A stretch of DNA of 64,000 nucleotides from Marinospirillum alkalitolerans (GTDB taxonomy: Bacteria; Pseudomonadota; Gammaproteobacteria; Pseudomonadales; Halomonadaceae): contig NZ_JBANFI010000001.1 of assembly GCF_045055655.1 (NCBI RefSeq), positions 434,001-498,000 on the forward strand, given 5' to 3'. The notes beneath the pieces were generated by a model. That model did no database searches. It saw only the letters and a list, made by a program, of their open reading frames with translations, and was not told the DNA's origin. Below, piece after piece: positions 26,067 to 34,846 of the stretch (position 1 is the stretch's first letter; each line of letters begins with the position of its first letter). The translations under genes were made by a program, and so were the position numbers.

Positions 26067-26612
26067 ATGCTCGATGATTTTGAACTCAAGCAAAAGGTCA
26101 CCTTGTATCAGGATTTTCCTAAAAAGGGTTATCACATGCGTGATTTATCCGGCTTACTGGATGATCCTAAGGCCCTGCAACTGATCACTGATACCTTTGT
26201 GCATCGCTATTTGGATGCCCAGCTGACACGTATTGTGGCCCTGAAAGGACGAGGTACCATGTTTGCTGCGGTTTTGGCTTATCGCTTGAATCTGCCTTTA
26301 GTGGTGATTCGTGATCTAGGCGAAGAGCCGGGAGAGGTGCTCTATGAGCGGGCCCCTAGTGCAGCAGGCGAGCGAACCCTTGAAATGCGTGTCGGTGCTG
26401 TGCAGTCAGAGGATCAGGTGCTGCTGTTTGACGATATTCTGTCCAGCGGTGCCACGCTGCTGGCCGCCGCATCATTGATTCGCCGCCAGGGAGCACAGAT
26501 TTATGAGGTGGCAACGCTGATTGATCTGCCCGATCAGGGAGGGAGTGAGCGCTTACAGGAGATAGACGTCTCGACCTATGCGCTGATGGCCTTTGCACAG
26601 GATCAGGCTTAG
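26067..26612 (+). CDS. Adenine phosphoribosyltransferase-like protein (divergent)
   Basis: The start at ATG 26067 is fixed by AAGGAGGT 4-5 nt upstream; the frame is open further but without a site. The 181-residue length equals Apt (183 in E. coli). Collinear Apt blocks are QDFPKKGYHMRDLSGLLDDP, a PRPP loop LLFDDILSSGATLLAA and an EIDVSTYALM ending. However, the Apt EARGFLFG block reads KGRGTMFA, and the RKxGKLP hood region reads RDLGEEPGEV. It may still be Apt, since apt neighbours anr in pseudomonads, or a phosphoribosyltransferase with altered base specificity. Confidence 0.78.
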   Translation: MLDDFELKQKVTLYQDFPKKGYHMRDLSGLLDDPKALQLITDTFVHRYLDAQLTRIVALKGRGTMFAAVLAYRLNLPLVVIRDLGEEPGEVLYERAPSAAGERTLEMRVGAVQSEDQVLLFDDILSSGATLLAAASLIRRQGAQIYEVATLIDLPDQGGSERLQEIDVSTYALMAFAQDQA

Positions 26613-26655
26613 TCAGAGAGCGGGCTCAGGTGCCATGACCTGCGCCCGCTGATGT

Positions 26656-27519
26656 TTAGGCTGGGTGAGAGAGGGTATCAACCAGTTGAATCCTTTGTGC
26701 CAGCTGAGCCTTCTGCTTGGCTTCTAATCCAACAAAATCAAAGAGTTGACGATCGGCCAGCTGTGACGGCGCGACGTTTTGTAGCGCGTTAAAAATAGTC
26801 TCGCTGCGCCCAGGAAATTGCTTATCCCAATCCTGGAGCATCTCTTTAATGACCTGGCGCTGTAAGTTTTCCTGCGAGCCGCATAGGTTACAGGGGATGA
26901 TTGGAAACGCCATCATCTGTGCAAAGGTGGCGATATCCTTCTCTTTACAGTAGGCCAGTGGGCGAATCACCACATTTTTGCCATCATCAGACAGCAGCTT
27001 GGGTGGCATGGCTTTTAAGCTGCCGCCAAAGAAGAGATTTAAAAACAGGGTTTCGAGCAGATCATCGCGATGATGCCCAAGCGCAATTTTCGTGGCCCCT
27101 ATTTCTTCGGCAAAACCATAGAGGCTACCGCGTCTGAGTCGCGAACAAAGGCCGCAGGTGGTTTTGCCTTCAGGAATAATCTCTTTGACGATGCTATAGG
27201 TGTCTTTTTCAAGAATATGAAATGGCACCCCGATCTCAGTCAGATAAGCAGGAAGAATATGTTCAGGAAAGCCTGGTTGCTTTTGGTCGAGGTTGACGGC
27301 AACCAGCTCAAAGCGCACTGGAGCACTTTTCTGTAAACCCATTAATAGATGCAGCAAGGTAAAAGAGTCTTTGCCGCCAGAGAGGCAGACCATGACCTTA
27401 TCGCCTTCCTGGATCATATTGAAGTCTGCAATCGCTTGTCCTGCCTGGCGGCGCAGGCGTTTTTGGAGCTTATTAAATTCTTTTTTGGCCTTGGGAAGGA
27501 GTTCTTGCATCTGCGGCAC
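26656..27519 (-). CDS. ttcA: tRNA 2-thiocytidine(32) synthetase
   Basis: The 287-residue enzyme belongs to the TtcA/TilS ATP-pyrophosphatase family and thiolates C32 of certain tRNAs. The PP-loop is CLSGGKDSFTLLHLLM (about residues 45-60). Two CxxC pairs needed for the catalytic iron-sulfur cluster are CGLCSRLRRG and CNLCGSQENL, and GHHRDDLLETLFLNLF is the family block. E. coli TtcA has 311 residues. It is transcribed divergently from the J-domain gene. Confidence 0.96.
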   Translation of the reverse strand: MPQMQELLPKAKKEFNKLQKRLRRQAGQAIADFNMIQEGDKVMVCLSGGKDSFTLLHLLMGLQKSAPVRFELVAVNLDQKQPGFPEHILPAYLTEIGVPFHILEKDTYSIVKEIIPEGKTTCGLCSRLRRGSLYGFAEEIGATKIALGHHRDDLLETLFLNLFFGGSLKAMPPKLLSDDGKNVVIRPLAYCKEKDIATFAQMMAFPIIPCNLCGSQENLQRQVIKEMLQDWDKQFPGRSETIFNALQNVAPSQLADRQLFDFVGLEAKQKAQLAQRIQLVDTLSHPA

Positions 27520-27655
27520 CTATTGCGATTGACTTCAAAGGCAGGCAAATTAACCAAAGCCACAGCAAATGTAAATGCCTGAAGCGTTTTCTATCGGCTT
27601 CAGCCCTGCTAACATCAGTAGAAGTCTTTTATTCCGTTCAGGCCTAGAGAAAAAC

Positions 27656-28261
27656 ATGACTGCTTTACAAGAAACCCGCATATTTGAGGACTTGATCGAA
27701 GTCTTACAGGAATTCCCCGAGGGCGTGAATGAGCATACCTTGCTAAAAAAGCTCGATGAAAAGGGCACGGTCGTTCTGGAGCCAGACACTTTTAGTAACA
27801 CCAATAAGCTCTTTAAAACCCACTTTCTGCTCTATCATGCCCTTTATCAACTCAGGGATGATCTGTGGAAGCGGGCGAAAGGCCATCTGGAAATCACCGC
27901 GGTGCGGGTACAACTGCAAACCTATCAGCCAGGTCATGTGGCTTTGCAACAGCATGATCCAATGCGTGATTACTATCTGGATTTAGAACAACTTGAAAAA
28001 ACCACGGAACAGGATTTAGAAACAGCACTCAAAAATTTCTGGAAAAAACTGCACGAAGAAACAGTCTTTACTGGCGGTGGTGTCAAAGCCAAGGCTTTGC
28101 AGGCATTGGGTTTAAAAGAAGGCGTATCGAGTAAGGAAATCAAACTCAGCTACCGTCGTCTTGCCATGCAGCACCATCCAGATCGCGGCGGTGATCCTGA
28201 AAAGTTGCAAAGTATTAATGAAGCGATGGAGGTGTTAAAGCCTCTACTCAGAAACGCTTAG
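27656..28261 (+). CDS. J-domain protein (DnaJ-related)
   Basis: The start at ATG 27656 (MTALQETRIFEDL) gives 201 residues; the upstream open frame is not conserved-looking. The N-terminal two thirds are a helical DNAJ_related-type domain of unknown function. The J domain is C-terminal (about residues 155-201), with YRRLAMQHHPDRGGDPEKLQ containing the HPD motif needed to stimulate DnaK ATPase. A co-chaperone role is therefore likely, with substrates unknown. The deacetylase gene follows 22 nt later. Confidence 0.87.
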   Translation: MTALQETRIFEDLIEVLQEFPEGVNEHTLLKKLDEKGTVVLEPDTFSNTNKLFKTHFLLYHALYQLRDDLWKRAKGHLEITAVRVQLQTYQPGHVALQQHDPMRDYYLDLEQLEKTTEQDLETALKNFWKKLHEETVFTGGGVKAKALQALGLKEGVSSKEIKLSYRRLAMQHHPDRGGDPEKLQSINEAMEVLKPLLRNA

Positions 28262-28283
28262 CACAGAATAAAAAGGTGGAAAG

Positions 28284-29399
28284 ATGGAAAAGAATCACGG
28301 GATGCGCCGTCTTGTGCGCTGGCCCCTTCTCGCATTGCTGTTATGCCTAGGGATTTCGCATAGCTGGGCGAATGACACGGCGGAGCCACGTTTTCATGCC
28401 TCAATCTTGCTCTACCACCATGTGAGCAGCAGCACGCCCCCTTCAACCAGCCTCAGTCCTCGTCAGTTTGCAGAGCATTTAGAAATGCTGGAGCGTGATG
28501 GCTTTGAGGTGTGGCCTTTGCCGCGCGTGATTCAGCATCTCCAGCGCCGCCGTCCGATGCCTGATCGTGTCGCGGTGCTGACTTTTGATGATGCTTATAT
28601 CAGTGTCTATGAGAATGCCTTGCCGTTAATGCGCGAGCGTAATCTACCCTTTACTATTTTTGTCAATGCGCAGTTTATTGAGGAGAGGCGACCTCTGTAT
28701 ATGAGCTGGGCGCAGCTGCGCGAAGCTCAGCAGGCTGGTGGCACCATCGCCAACCATAGTTTGACTCATCCTTATATGGTTCGTCGTGATGGAGAAGAGT
28801 CAGATGCCGCTTGGGAAGCCAGAATGCGCGCCGAAATCGAAGACAACCAACGTCTTTTAGAAGAGCGCCTGGGCAATGTACCACGCTTATTTGCCTATCC
28901 TTATGGTGAATACACCCCTGAGCTAGAAGCGATTGTGGCCTCGCTGGGCTATGTGGCCTTTGGTCAGCACTCAGGGCCAGCCAGCCCTTTTAGCCGCCTG
29001 ACAGCGATTCCACGCTATGCTGCCAATGGCGTTTTTGCTAATCCGGCTACGCTCAGAACCAAACTCCATGCGCTGCCCTTTCCGGTGGTTGAGGATCTGC
29101 CCGCTTCTGATCTAGTCGATGGAGCGCGTCCGCGTCCAACCTGGACTTTTACGATGGAAGCAGGGGATTATCGCCTCAATCAGCTGCGCTGCTATGGTCC
29201 TCAGTCGCGTTTGCTCAATACTGATATAGAGCGAGCGGGTGAAGGCCGTGTCCGCGTGACAGTGACGGATTCAACCGCTTTGAATCCAGGGCGCTCACGC
29301 TTTAATTGCACCGCACCACATCGCACTGAGAACCGCTACTTCTGGCTATCGCGCCAGTGGCTGGTACCGCGCCCTGATGGAAGCTGGGGGCGCCAGTAG
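28284..29399 (+). CDS. Secreted polysaccharide deacetylase (NodB fold)
   Basis: The 371-residue protein has a signal peptide (MRRLVRWPLLALLLCLGISHSWA, possibly starting at an internal Met). It has the NodB-type motifs ILLYHHVSS, LTFDDAYISVYE (catalytic Asp-Asp) and ANHSLTHPYM (HxxxH metal ligands), with FAYPYGEYTPE as the third block. This arrangement resembles the de-N-acetylase domain of PgaB. A C-terminal region of about 100 residues after DLPASDLVDG contains two Cys and may be a carbohydrate-binding or structural domain. The substrate is unknown and no polysaccharide synthesis genes are nearby. Confidence 0.87.
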   Translation: MEKNHGMRRLVRWPLLALLLCLGISHSWANDTAEPRFHASILLYHHVSSSTPPSTSLSPRQFAEHLEMLERDGFEVWPLPRVIQHLQRRRPMPDRVAVLTFDDAYISVYENALPLMRERNLPFTIFVNAQFIEERRPLYMSWAQLREAQQAGGTIANHSLTHPYMVRRDGEESDAAWEARMRAEIEDNQRLLEERLGNVPRLFAYPYGEYTPELEAIVASLGYVAFGQHSGPASPFSRLTAIPRYAANGVFANPATLRTKLHALPFPVVEDLPASDLVDGARPRPTWTFTMEAGDYRLNQLRCYGPQSRLLNTDIERAGEGRVRVTVTDSTALNPGRSRFNCTAPHRTENRYFWLSRQWLVPRPDGSWGRQ

Positions 29400-29416
29400 C
29401 CTTTTCTAGGATCATC

Positions 29417-29442
29417 AAAGCCGAGCTAATGCTCGGCTTTTT
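29417..29442. terminator. Terminator between the deacetylase and exonuclease genes
   Basis: AAAGCCGAGC, loop TAAT, GCTCGGCTTT, TT. The 10-bp stem with A and T flanks lies between convergent genes and probably works in both directions. Confidence 0.88.
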
Positions 29443-29471
29443 GTTAGGTGAGGATGAGGCAGGTTACGTAT

Positions 29472-30095
29472 TTAATAGCTGGGCGAAGGCCCTTTCAGCA
29501 GACGCACATACATTAAGGCTGTTGTGACGGCATCGCCGAGTGCAGTATGGCGCTCACCCACCATCGGGACCCCCAGCTTCTCGGCAATAGTTTCAAACTG
29601 GAGATCAGGTACCAGTTCGGGATTCGCACGCTGGATTTTATGAAGGTAGCAGTGAGACAGCTCAATAGTTTTGTTGGGCAGGCTGAACCCAAAGCGCGGG
29701 CGAATAAAGCGATTAAGCACGGTCATATCGTAATCGATATAGTAGCCCATAATCGGACGGTTACCGATAAACTGAATCAGCTCATGCAGGGCATCCCCGA
29801 GCACCTCGCCACCGAGCAGATCCACTCCACGGATACGATGCACTTTGATCGAATCTCCGCTCAGGCTCTCTGGTTTTTGTAGCTTAATATCGAGCTTTTC
29901 ACTGGTCAGGACCTGGGTGCCCTTGATCTTGACTGCGGCAATCGAAACCAGCTCCGCTTTTTGCGGATCAAGACTGGTCATCTCACAGTCCAGAGCAATC
30001 ACTTCATCCCCTGTATAGGGTTCGAAAATCCAGGCAAATTCGCCATTCTTTTGATTCCATCGATCTGTTGCGCTTCTTATTGTTTTTAAGACCAT
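29472..30095 (-). CDS. DEDDh-family 3'-5' exonuclease (DnaQ-like)
   Basis: The 207-residue protein shows all three exonuclease motifs: ALDCEMTSLD (Exo I, D-x-E), GYYIDYDMTVLNRF (Exo II, Asp) and ERHTALGDAVTTALM (Exo III, H-x(4)-D). It resembles DNA polymerase III epsilon-type proofreading domains but is free-standing. GAGG lies 9 nt before the ATG. It follows the DUF294 gene by 5 nt, and the pair sits next to actP and acs, an arrangement also found in Pseudomonas. The role of a nuclease in an acetate-linked operon is not understood. Confidence 0.9.
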   Translation of the reverse strand: MVLKTIRSATDRWNQKNGEFAWIFEPYTGDEVIALDCEMTSLDPQKAELVSIAAVKIKGTQVLTSEKLDIKLQKPESLSGDSIKVHRIRGVDLLGGEVLGDALHELIQFIGNRPIMGYYIDYDMTVLNRFIRPRFGFSLPNKTIELSHCYLHKIQRANPELVPDLQFETIAEKLGVPMVGERHTALGDAVTTALMYVRLLKGPSPSY

Positions 30096-30100
30096 GGGAA

Positions 30101-31936
30101 CTACCTCTCTAGATGATAGCGGTGGGTCATACGGGATTTAAATTCTTTGGCAATATGTAGGGCTTCCCTGAGAAGATCTCGATCCAGTTTGTTTAATGAT
30201 GTGGCGGTGATCTGGTTGGCTTCATCGCTACTGGCTTGGCCTTTGGCCGCTTTGAGCTGTTGCTGGAGGCGCAGTTGACTAAACACCGCCAGTGCTTCGG
30301 CCAGATCATCGGCAAAATCTTTTTTCAGTATCTTCTTTTCAGCCAGCTGTTCAAGGCGAGCGAAGGTGTTGGTGTCATGAATATGATGTTGCAGGGCCAT
30401 AGTGCGGATACCATGCACCAGCGGAAAGATTCCTCCTTTTTTCAGATCGATACCATCGGATTTTTTCAGGCCGCCAAAAAAGGTCAGGGGGCTGCTGAAT
30501 TGGCGCAGTGGCATCGCAAAATAGGAGTAGAACACATCCTTTCCTTGCAGCTTTTTATAAAGGTGTTCACGCAGTTCGGTGAAAAGCTGAGGGGCACCGC
30601 TGACAGGATGGGCATCAACAAAGATCGCCAGGTTCATCAGCCCCTTGCCTTCAACGGAGCTGGTCCACTGCTCAAGCTTTTTCTTCCAAGCGCTGACTGG
30701 CATAGCCCACTCAGGGTTCGACACCATGATCTTGCCCTTACACAGCGGATAGCCAAAATCGAGCAGCGTTTGCGTGAAGCGCTCCATCACCTTGCTGCAC
30801 TCGGGCCAGTCCAGATCATCAGCAAGAATTAAGGCATTATCCTGATCTGTTTTTAGAACCTGCTCGCCACGCCCCTCACTGCCCATGACCACCAGGCAGA
30901 CCTTATGGCGAATTTCCTCAGGCACCAGATATTCAAAAGCCTTGGCGATAATGCGGCCATTTAAGGCAGCAAGAAGATCCATCGCAAAACGGATTTTGAC
31001 TCCCTGTGCCATCAGCCCACTGACCAGATGGGTGGTGCCCTTGGCCGCACGGGCCAGTTCCTCTAGGTTGCTGGCCCGTTCAATCTGCATGCCGATAACA
31101 TGAGACTGGCTGGAGAAGAAGCTCAGCACATCCGTCAGCTCAACCAGCCCTGCCAGCTTCGGGCCATTGAAGACCACCACACGCTGTATCTTGTGACGCG
31201 TCATCAGGACTAAGGCGTTAAAGAGAAAATCCTCACTTTGTACGGTCAGCAGGTTATAGCTGGCCAGTTCGGTAATATCTGTCTCCAAACTCAGGTTATT
31301 GAGCACAACGCCTTCGAGCAGATCAGTACGCGTGACCATGCCATATTGGCTACCTTTACGAACCAGTAGGCTATCGGCATGTTGTTCACGCATGGTGCGG
31401 GTTGCCTCTAAAATACTGGTGCCTGAATCAAGCAACACTGGCTCTCTGAGTACTGAGCTGCCTACTTTGGCGAGCATAAAAGCTGACATATCGCTGCCGC
31501 CTTCACGCTGGCTGCGACGGCTTTCTAGTAGGCGCGCTTTTTCTGCGAGGGTATTCTGGAAATAGGCTGAGAAGGCGGTGTTGGCTTCGAGCAGTGACAG
31601 AAACACCGCCTTGGGAATCATCCAGGCAATGGTTTCTTCAAGCGTTAAAAAGGTATAGCGGCTGACGCCATTGATGATGCTGATCGCACCAAAGATATCC
31701 TCGGCAGCATACTCGCGTAGCACACCGGCTTCTGGATCTTGCTGTGCCTGACGTGGATCGATTTCAGCGACCGCACCCTTGAGTACGACAAAAACATATT
31801 CGCTACTCTGCCCAGCTTCAATCACCTTTTCCTTGCTTTCAAAATAGCCAATATCCAGGCGTGTGAGCAGCTGCTGTTGTTGCTCAGCCGTGAGTAGATC
31901 AAAGGGCGGGTGGGAGACGTCAAACTCATTGCTCAT
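30101..31936 (-). CDS. Cyclic-nucleotide-binding, CBS and DUF294 nucleotidyltransferase-like protein
   Basis: The 611-residue cytosolic protein has four parts. These are a cNMP-binding beta-roll (about residues 15-130, with GYFESKEKVIEAGQ), two CBS repeats (about 150-275, EPVLLDSGTSILEAT and TRTDLLEGVVL), and a DUF294 nucleotidyltransferase-like domain. A C-terminal substrate-binding helical domain completes it. The DUF294 core reads MGSEGRGEQVLKTDQDNALI, the GlnD-like GSxxRxEQxxxTDQDN signature, so transferase activity is plausible. A proposed CrbR site lies 95 nt upstream, linking it to the acetate module. The target protein is unknown. Confidence 0.9.
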   Translation of the reverse strand: MSNEFDVSHPPFDLLTAEQQQQLLTRLDIGYFESKEKVIEAGQSSEYVFVVLKGAVAEIDPRQAQQDPEAGVLREYAAEDIFGAISIINGVSRYTFLTLEETIAWMIPKAVFLSLLEANTAFSAYFQNTLAEKARLLESRRSQREGGSDMSAFMLAKVGSSVLREPVLLDSGTSILEATRTMREQHADSLLVRKGSQYGMVTRTDLLEGVVLNNLSLETDITELASYNLLTVQSEDFLFNALVLMTRHKIQRVVVFNGPKLAGLVELTDVLSFFSSQSHVIGMQIERASNLEELARAAKGTTHLVSGLMAQGVKIRFAMDLLAALNGRIIAKAFEYLVPEEIRHKVCLVVMGSEGRGEQVLKTDQDNALILADDLDWPECSKVMERFTQTLLDFGYPLCKGKIMVSNPEWAMPVSAWKKKLEQWTSSVEGKGLMNLAIFVDAHPVSGAPQLFTELREHLYKKLQGKDVFYSYFAMPLRQFSSPLTFFGGLKKSDGIDLKKGGIFPLVHGIRTMALQHHIHDTNTFARLEQLAEKKILKKDFADDLAEALAVFSQLRLQQQLKAAKGQASSDEANQITATSLNKLDRDLLREALHIAKEFKSRMTHRYHLER

Positions 31937-31998
31937 ACAGCAGCATCCTTATTATTGTTAGTCTGAGAGCGGGCCATCGATCAAGATGACCTATCTGC

Positions 31999-32041
31999 AA
32001 TCTAACAAAGGCAGGCCAGACAAAGAAGCTGGACTTTAGTC
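31999..32041 (-). promoter_or_regulatory. Promoter with proposed CrbR site for the DUF294-exonuclease operon
   Basis: GACTTTAGTC (32032-32041) is a palindromic GACT-TT-AGTC element. It lies 27 bp upstream of a -10-like TAGATT (31999-32004 on the minus strand). The same core and spacing occur before the DUF4212-actP and acs genes. Confidence 0.6.
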
Positions 32042-32138
32042 TTGACCTGTGTCAGTCGCTGGTTAAGCAGAGTAGAAGGGGCGTGAGCGCTCAGCCTCGC
32101 TAGGTCTGTGCGCTCAGTGCTCAGTCTTGATATGGCAG

Positions 32139-32639
32139 TTAGTCTGCTTGGCAGATCAGCTGTCGTAAGGGGTTGGCTTCAGCCAGATAGCTCATGGCTT
32201 GCGGGCGAGGGGTGTGGTTGGCATCAAAAGGAGTGAGTGCACCGTCCTGACAATTGAGCAGATAGCGCTCAACTTCGAGTAAATCAACATAAGCCCGTTC
32301 AAAGTGATAAAGATAAAACTCTGCCAGGGGGCCAGAGCGCTGTACCTGAGCGATATCCACGACGGTAAAGCCCGTAGTCATGGGCACCAGATAGGTCCAA
32401 GGACGCCAAAAATAGCGGCTTTCCTGAGTGCTGATAATGACGCTGCCTTCAGGCAGTTGTGCCTGCTTGGTCTTCAGCCAGCCATATTCGATGCCGAGCT
32501 GGAAGGCCAGCATCGCCACACCCGCAAAAGCCGGAATGATCCACTTCGGCAAACGATTGCGACTGAGTTTTCTCAGTAACAGAGCAACACCAGCAGCACC
32601 AAGGCCAGCAAAAACAGCAGCAATTAAATGCCAAATCAT
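32139..32639 (-). CDS. Hypothetical membrane protein downstream of actP
   Basis: I chose ATG 32639 (MIWHLIAAVFAGLG), with AAGGA about 10 nt upstream; an in-frame ATG at 32720 would add a non-hydrophobic leader lacking a site. The 166-residue product has two N-terminal membrane helices (about residues 3-22 and 34-52). A periplasmic or cytosolic domain follows, with YFWRPWTYLVPMTTGFTVVD. No catalytic motif is seen and I do not recognise the family. It lies 101 nt after actP on the same strand. A GGGCTTCC-ACAT-GGAGGCCC hairpin without a T-run in that gap may reduce its expression relative to actP. Confidence 0.72.
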   Translation of the reverse strand: MIWHLIAAVFAGLGAAGVALLLRKLSRNRLPKWIIPAFAGVAMLAFQLGIEYGWLKTKQAQLPEGSVIISTQESRYFWRPWTYLVPMTTGFTVVDIAQVQRSGPLAEFYLYHFERAYVDLLEVERYLLNCQDGALTPFDANHTPRPQAMSYLAEANPLRQLICQAD

Positions 32640-32740
32640 CGTTGATTGTTCCTTCCAGAATGCAATCGGGCCTCCATGTGGAAGCCCGAAAGTGTGTGGT
32701 TTAACAGTGGGCGCAATCACCCACTTTAAGGGGGTTTGGC

Positions 32741-34510
32741 TTAGTGATCAACTGCAGCACCAGCGCCTTTAGGGAAGCGAACACTTTCCACCAGATCTTG
32801 GATTTCCTGAGGTGGAGCCTGAGTCGCGCTGGAGACAGCAAAGGCCACACTGAAGTTGATGATCGCACCAATCACACCGAAGGACTGAGGTGCGATACCG
32901 AACAACCAGTTATCTGGTGTGTTAGGCAGCATGTTGGTGCCAGGAATGAACAACCAGCCGAGGTAAGTGAAAATATACAGCAAGGTGGTGATCAAACCCG
33001 CCAGCATACCGGCAATCGCGCCCTTGTCGTTCACGCGCTTGGAGAAGATCCCCATCATCAACACTGGGAAGAGTGAGGCACCCGCGATACCAAAGGCCAG
33101 AGCCACCGTTTGTGCTGCGAATCCGGGTGGATTCAAGCCAAGGTAGGTTGCCAGCAGAATGGCGACTGCCATCGAGATACGCGCAGCCAGCATCTCACCT
33201 TTTTCACTGATATTGGGGTTGATGGTTTTCTTGATCAAGTCATGACTGATCGCAGAAGAGATGGCCAACAATAAGCCTGCAGCAGTCGATAGCGCCGCAG
33301 CAATACCACCAGCAGCAATCAAACCGATAACCCAACCAGGCAGCTGTGCAATTTCAGGGTTAGCCAGTACTAGGATATCGTTGTTGACCGTCAGCTCATT
33401 GCCAGCCCAGCCGCGTGCTTCAGCTGTGGGGGCAAAGGCCTGGTTGGCCGAGTTATACATCTGGATGCGGCCATCATTGTTGTGATCAGTAAAGCTAATC
33501 AGGCCAGTTTGTTCCCAGGTTTTGACCCAATCAGGACGCTCTGCATATTCCAGTGCAGGCTGATCAGTGCCATCAGGATAGATGGTGGTAATCAGGTTCA
33601 AGCGTGCCATAGAACCTACCGCAGGTGCAGTCAGGTATAACAGCGCGATGAAGACCAGTGCCCAACCAGCAGACCAGCGTGCATCAGCGACCTTAGGTAC
33701 AGTGAAGAAGCGAATAATAACGTGTGGCAGACCGGCTGTACCCACCATCAGCGACATGGTGAACAGCACCATATTGAGCTTGTTAGAGGGGTCCGCTGTA
33801 TAGGCAGTGAAGCCCAGATCTTGTACCAGCTCATCCAAGAGTTGCAGCATGGGCAGGCCAGATTCAGCGTGGGTACCGAACATACCAAACATCGGAATCG
33901 GGTTGCCGGTCAGCTGCAAAGAGATAAAGACCGCAGGAATGGTGTAGGCAATGATCAGCACGATGTACTGCGCAACCTGCGTATAGGTGATGCCTTTCAT
34001 ACCGCCGAAAACGGCATAGAGGAATACGATTAACGCGGCAATCCAGATACCCGCACTGCTGCTCACTTCAAGGAAGCGCGAGAAGGCTACGCCCGCACCC
34101 GTCATCTGACCGATAACGTAGGTCACAGAAGCAATGATCAAACAGGCAACCGCGATAGTCCGTGCGGTGCTGCTGTAGAAACGATCCCCGATAAAATCAG
34201 GCACAGTAAACTTGCCGAATTTACGCAGGTAAGGTGCCAGAAGCAGGGCGAGAATAACATAGCCGCCTGTCCAGCCCATCAGGAAGGAAGAAGCCGCATA
34301 GCCACCTGAGGCCAGCAGACCCGCCATAGAGATAAAAGAAGCCGCAGACATCCAGTCTGCCGCCGTTGCCATACCGTTGGTGACTGGGTGGACTCCGCCG
34401 CCAGCGACATAGAATTCTTTTGTCGAGCCAGCACGCGCCCAGATCGCGATCCCGATATACAGCGCAAAGGAGGCCCCGACAAAGAGCAGGTTGATTGCAA
34501 ATTGACTCAT
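32741..34510 (-). CDS. actP: Sodium:solute symporter large subunit, probable acetate permease ActP-type
   Basis: The 589-residue SLC5-family transporter has about 13 membrane helices. Landmarks are NGMATAADWMSAASFISMAG, SVTYVIGQMTGAGVAFSR and AAALSTAAGLLLAISSA with the family's conserved Ser/Thr sodium-site residues. A loop of about 95 residues (TIYPDGTDQ to NNDILVL) and pairing with a DUF4212 subunit mark it as the large-subunit branch (VC_2705-like) rather than classical E. coli ActP. Acetate as substrate is inferred from its neighbours: acs, crbS and crbR. It starts 6 nt after the small subunit gene. Confidence 0.9.
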   Translation of the reverse strand: MSQFAINLLFVGASFALYIGIAIWARAGSTKEFYVAGGGVHPVTNGMATAADWMSAASFISMAGLLASGGYAASSFLMGWTGGYVILALLLAPYLRKFGKFTVPDFIGDRFYSSTARTIAVACLIIASVTYVIGQMTGAGVAFSRFLEVSSSAGIWIAALIVFLYAVFGGMKGITYTQVAQYIVLIIAYTIPAVFISLQLTGNPIPMFGMFGTHAESGLPMLQLLDELVQDLGFTAYTADPSNKLNMVLFTMSLMVGTAGLPHVIIRFFTVPKVADARWSAGWALVFIALLYLTAPAVGSMARLNLITTIYPDGTDQPALEYAERPDWVKTWEQTGLISFTDHNNDGRIQMYNSANQAFAPTAEARGWAGNELTVNNDILVLANPEIAQLPGWVIGLIAAGGIAAALSTAAGLLLAISSAISHDLIKKTINPNISEKGEMLAARISMAVAILLATYLGLNPPGFAAQTVALAFGIAGASLFPVLMMGIFSKRVNDKGAIAGMLAGLITTLLYIFTYLGWLFIPGTNMLPNTPDNWLFGIAPQSFGVIGAIINFSVAFAVSSATQAPPQEIQDLVESVRFPKGAGAAVDH

Positions 34511-34516
34511 AGTGGC

Positions 34517-34777
34517 TTACTCCTCAAGACCGAATTTTTTATCGAGCTGATTCATTTTCCATGCGTAGACGAAAATGATCGCGATAAATGCGAGAATCGA
34601 GCCTTGCTGGGCAAACCAGAAGCCAAGATCCGTTCCGCCTACCGCAATGCCAGCGAGCATTGGGCGCAGAAGGATGCCAAAACCAAAAGATACCAGCAGC
34701 CAAACGGCAAAACTGATAAAGATCAGGCGAAGGTTCGCCGACCAGTATGCAGCAGCATTGGAGTTATTATCTGCCAT
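34517..34777 (-). CDS. DUF4212 sodium:solute symporter small subunit
   Basis: The 86-residue protein has two membrane helices (RLIFISFAVWLLVSFGFGIL and GSILAFIAIIFVYAWKM). The family signatures YWSANLRLI near the N-terminus and FWFAQQGS between the helices are present, typical of the small partner of VC_2705-type symporters. It is co-transcribed with actP (6-nt gap). Upstream lies a divergent regulatory region shared with crbS, containing a proposed CrbR site. Confidence 0.92.
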   Translation of the reverse strand: MADNNSNAAAYWSANLRLIFISFAVWLLVSFGFGILLRPMLAGIAVGGTDLGFWFAQQGSILAFIAIIFVYAWKMNQLDKKFGLEE

Positions 34778-34846
34778 AGTGTTGCTCTCCGTTTATTGTT
34801 ATTGAGAGTGGGGATATCCCGCATTGCCTGGAGAAGATCCAATTGC

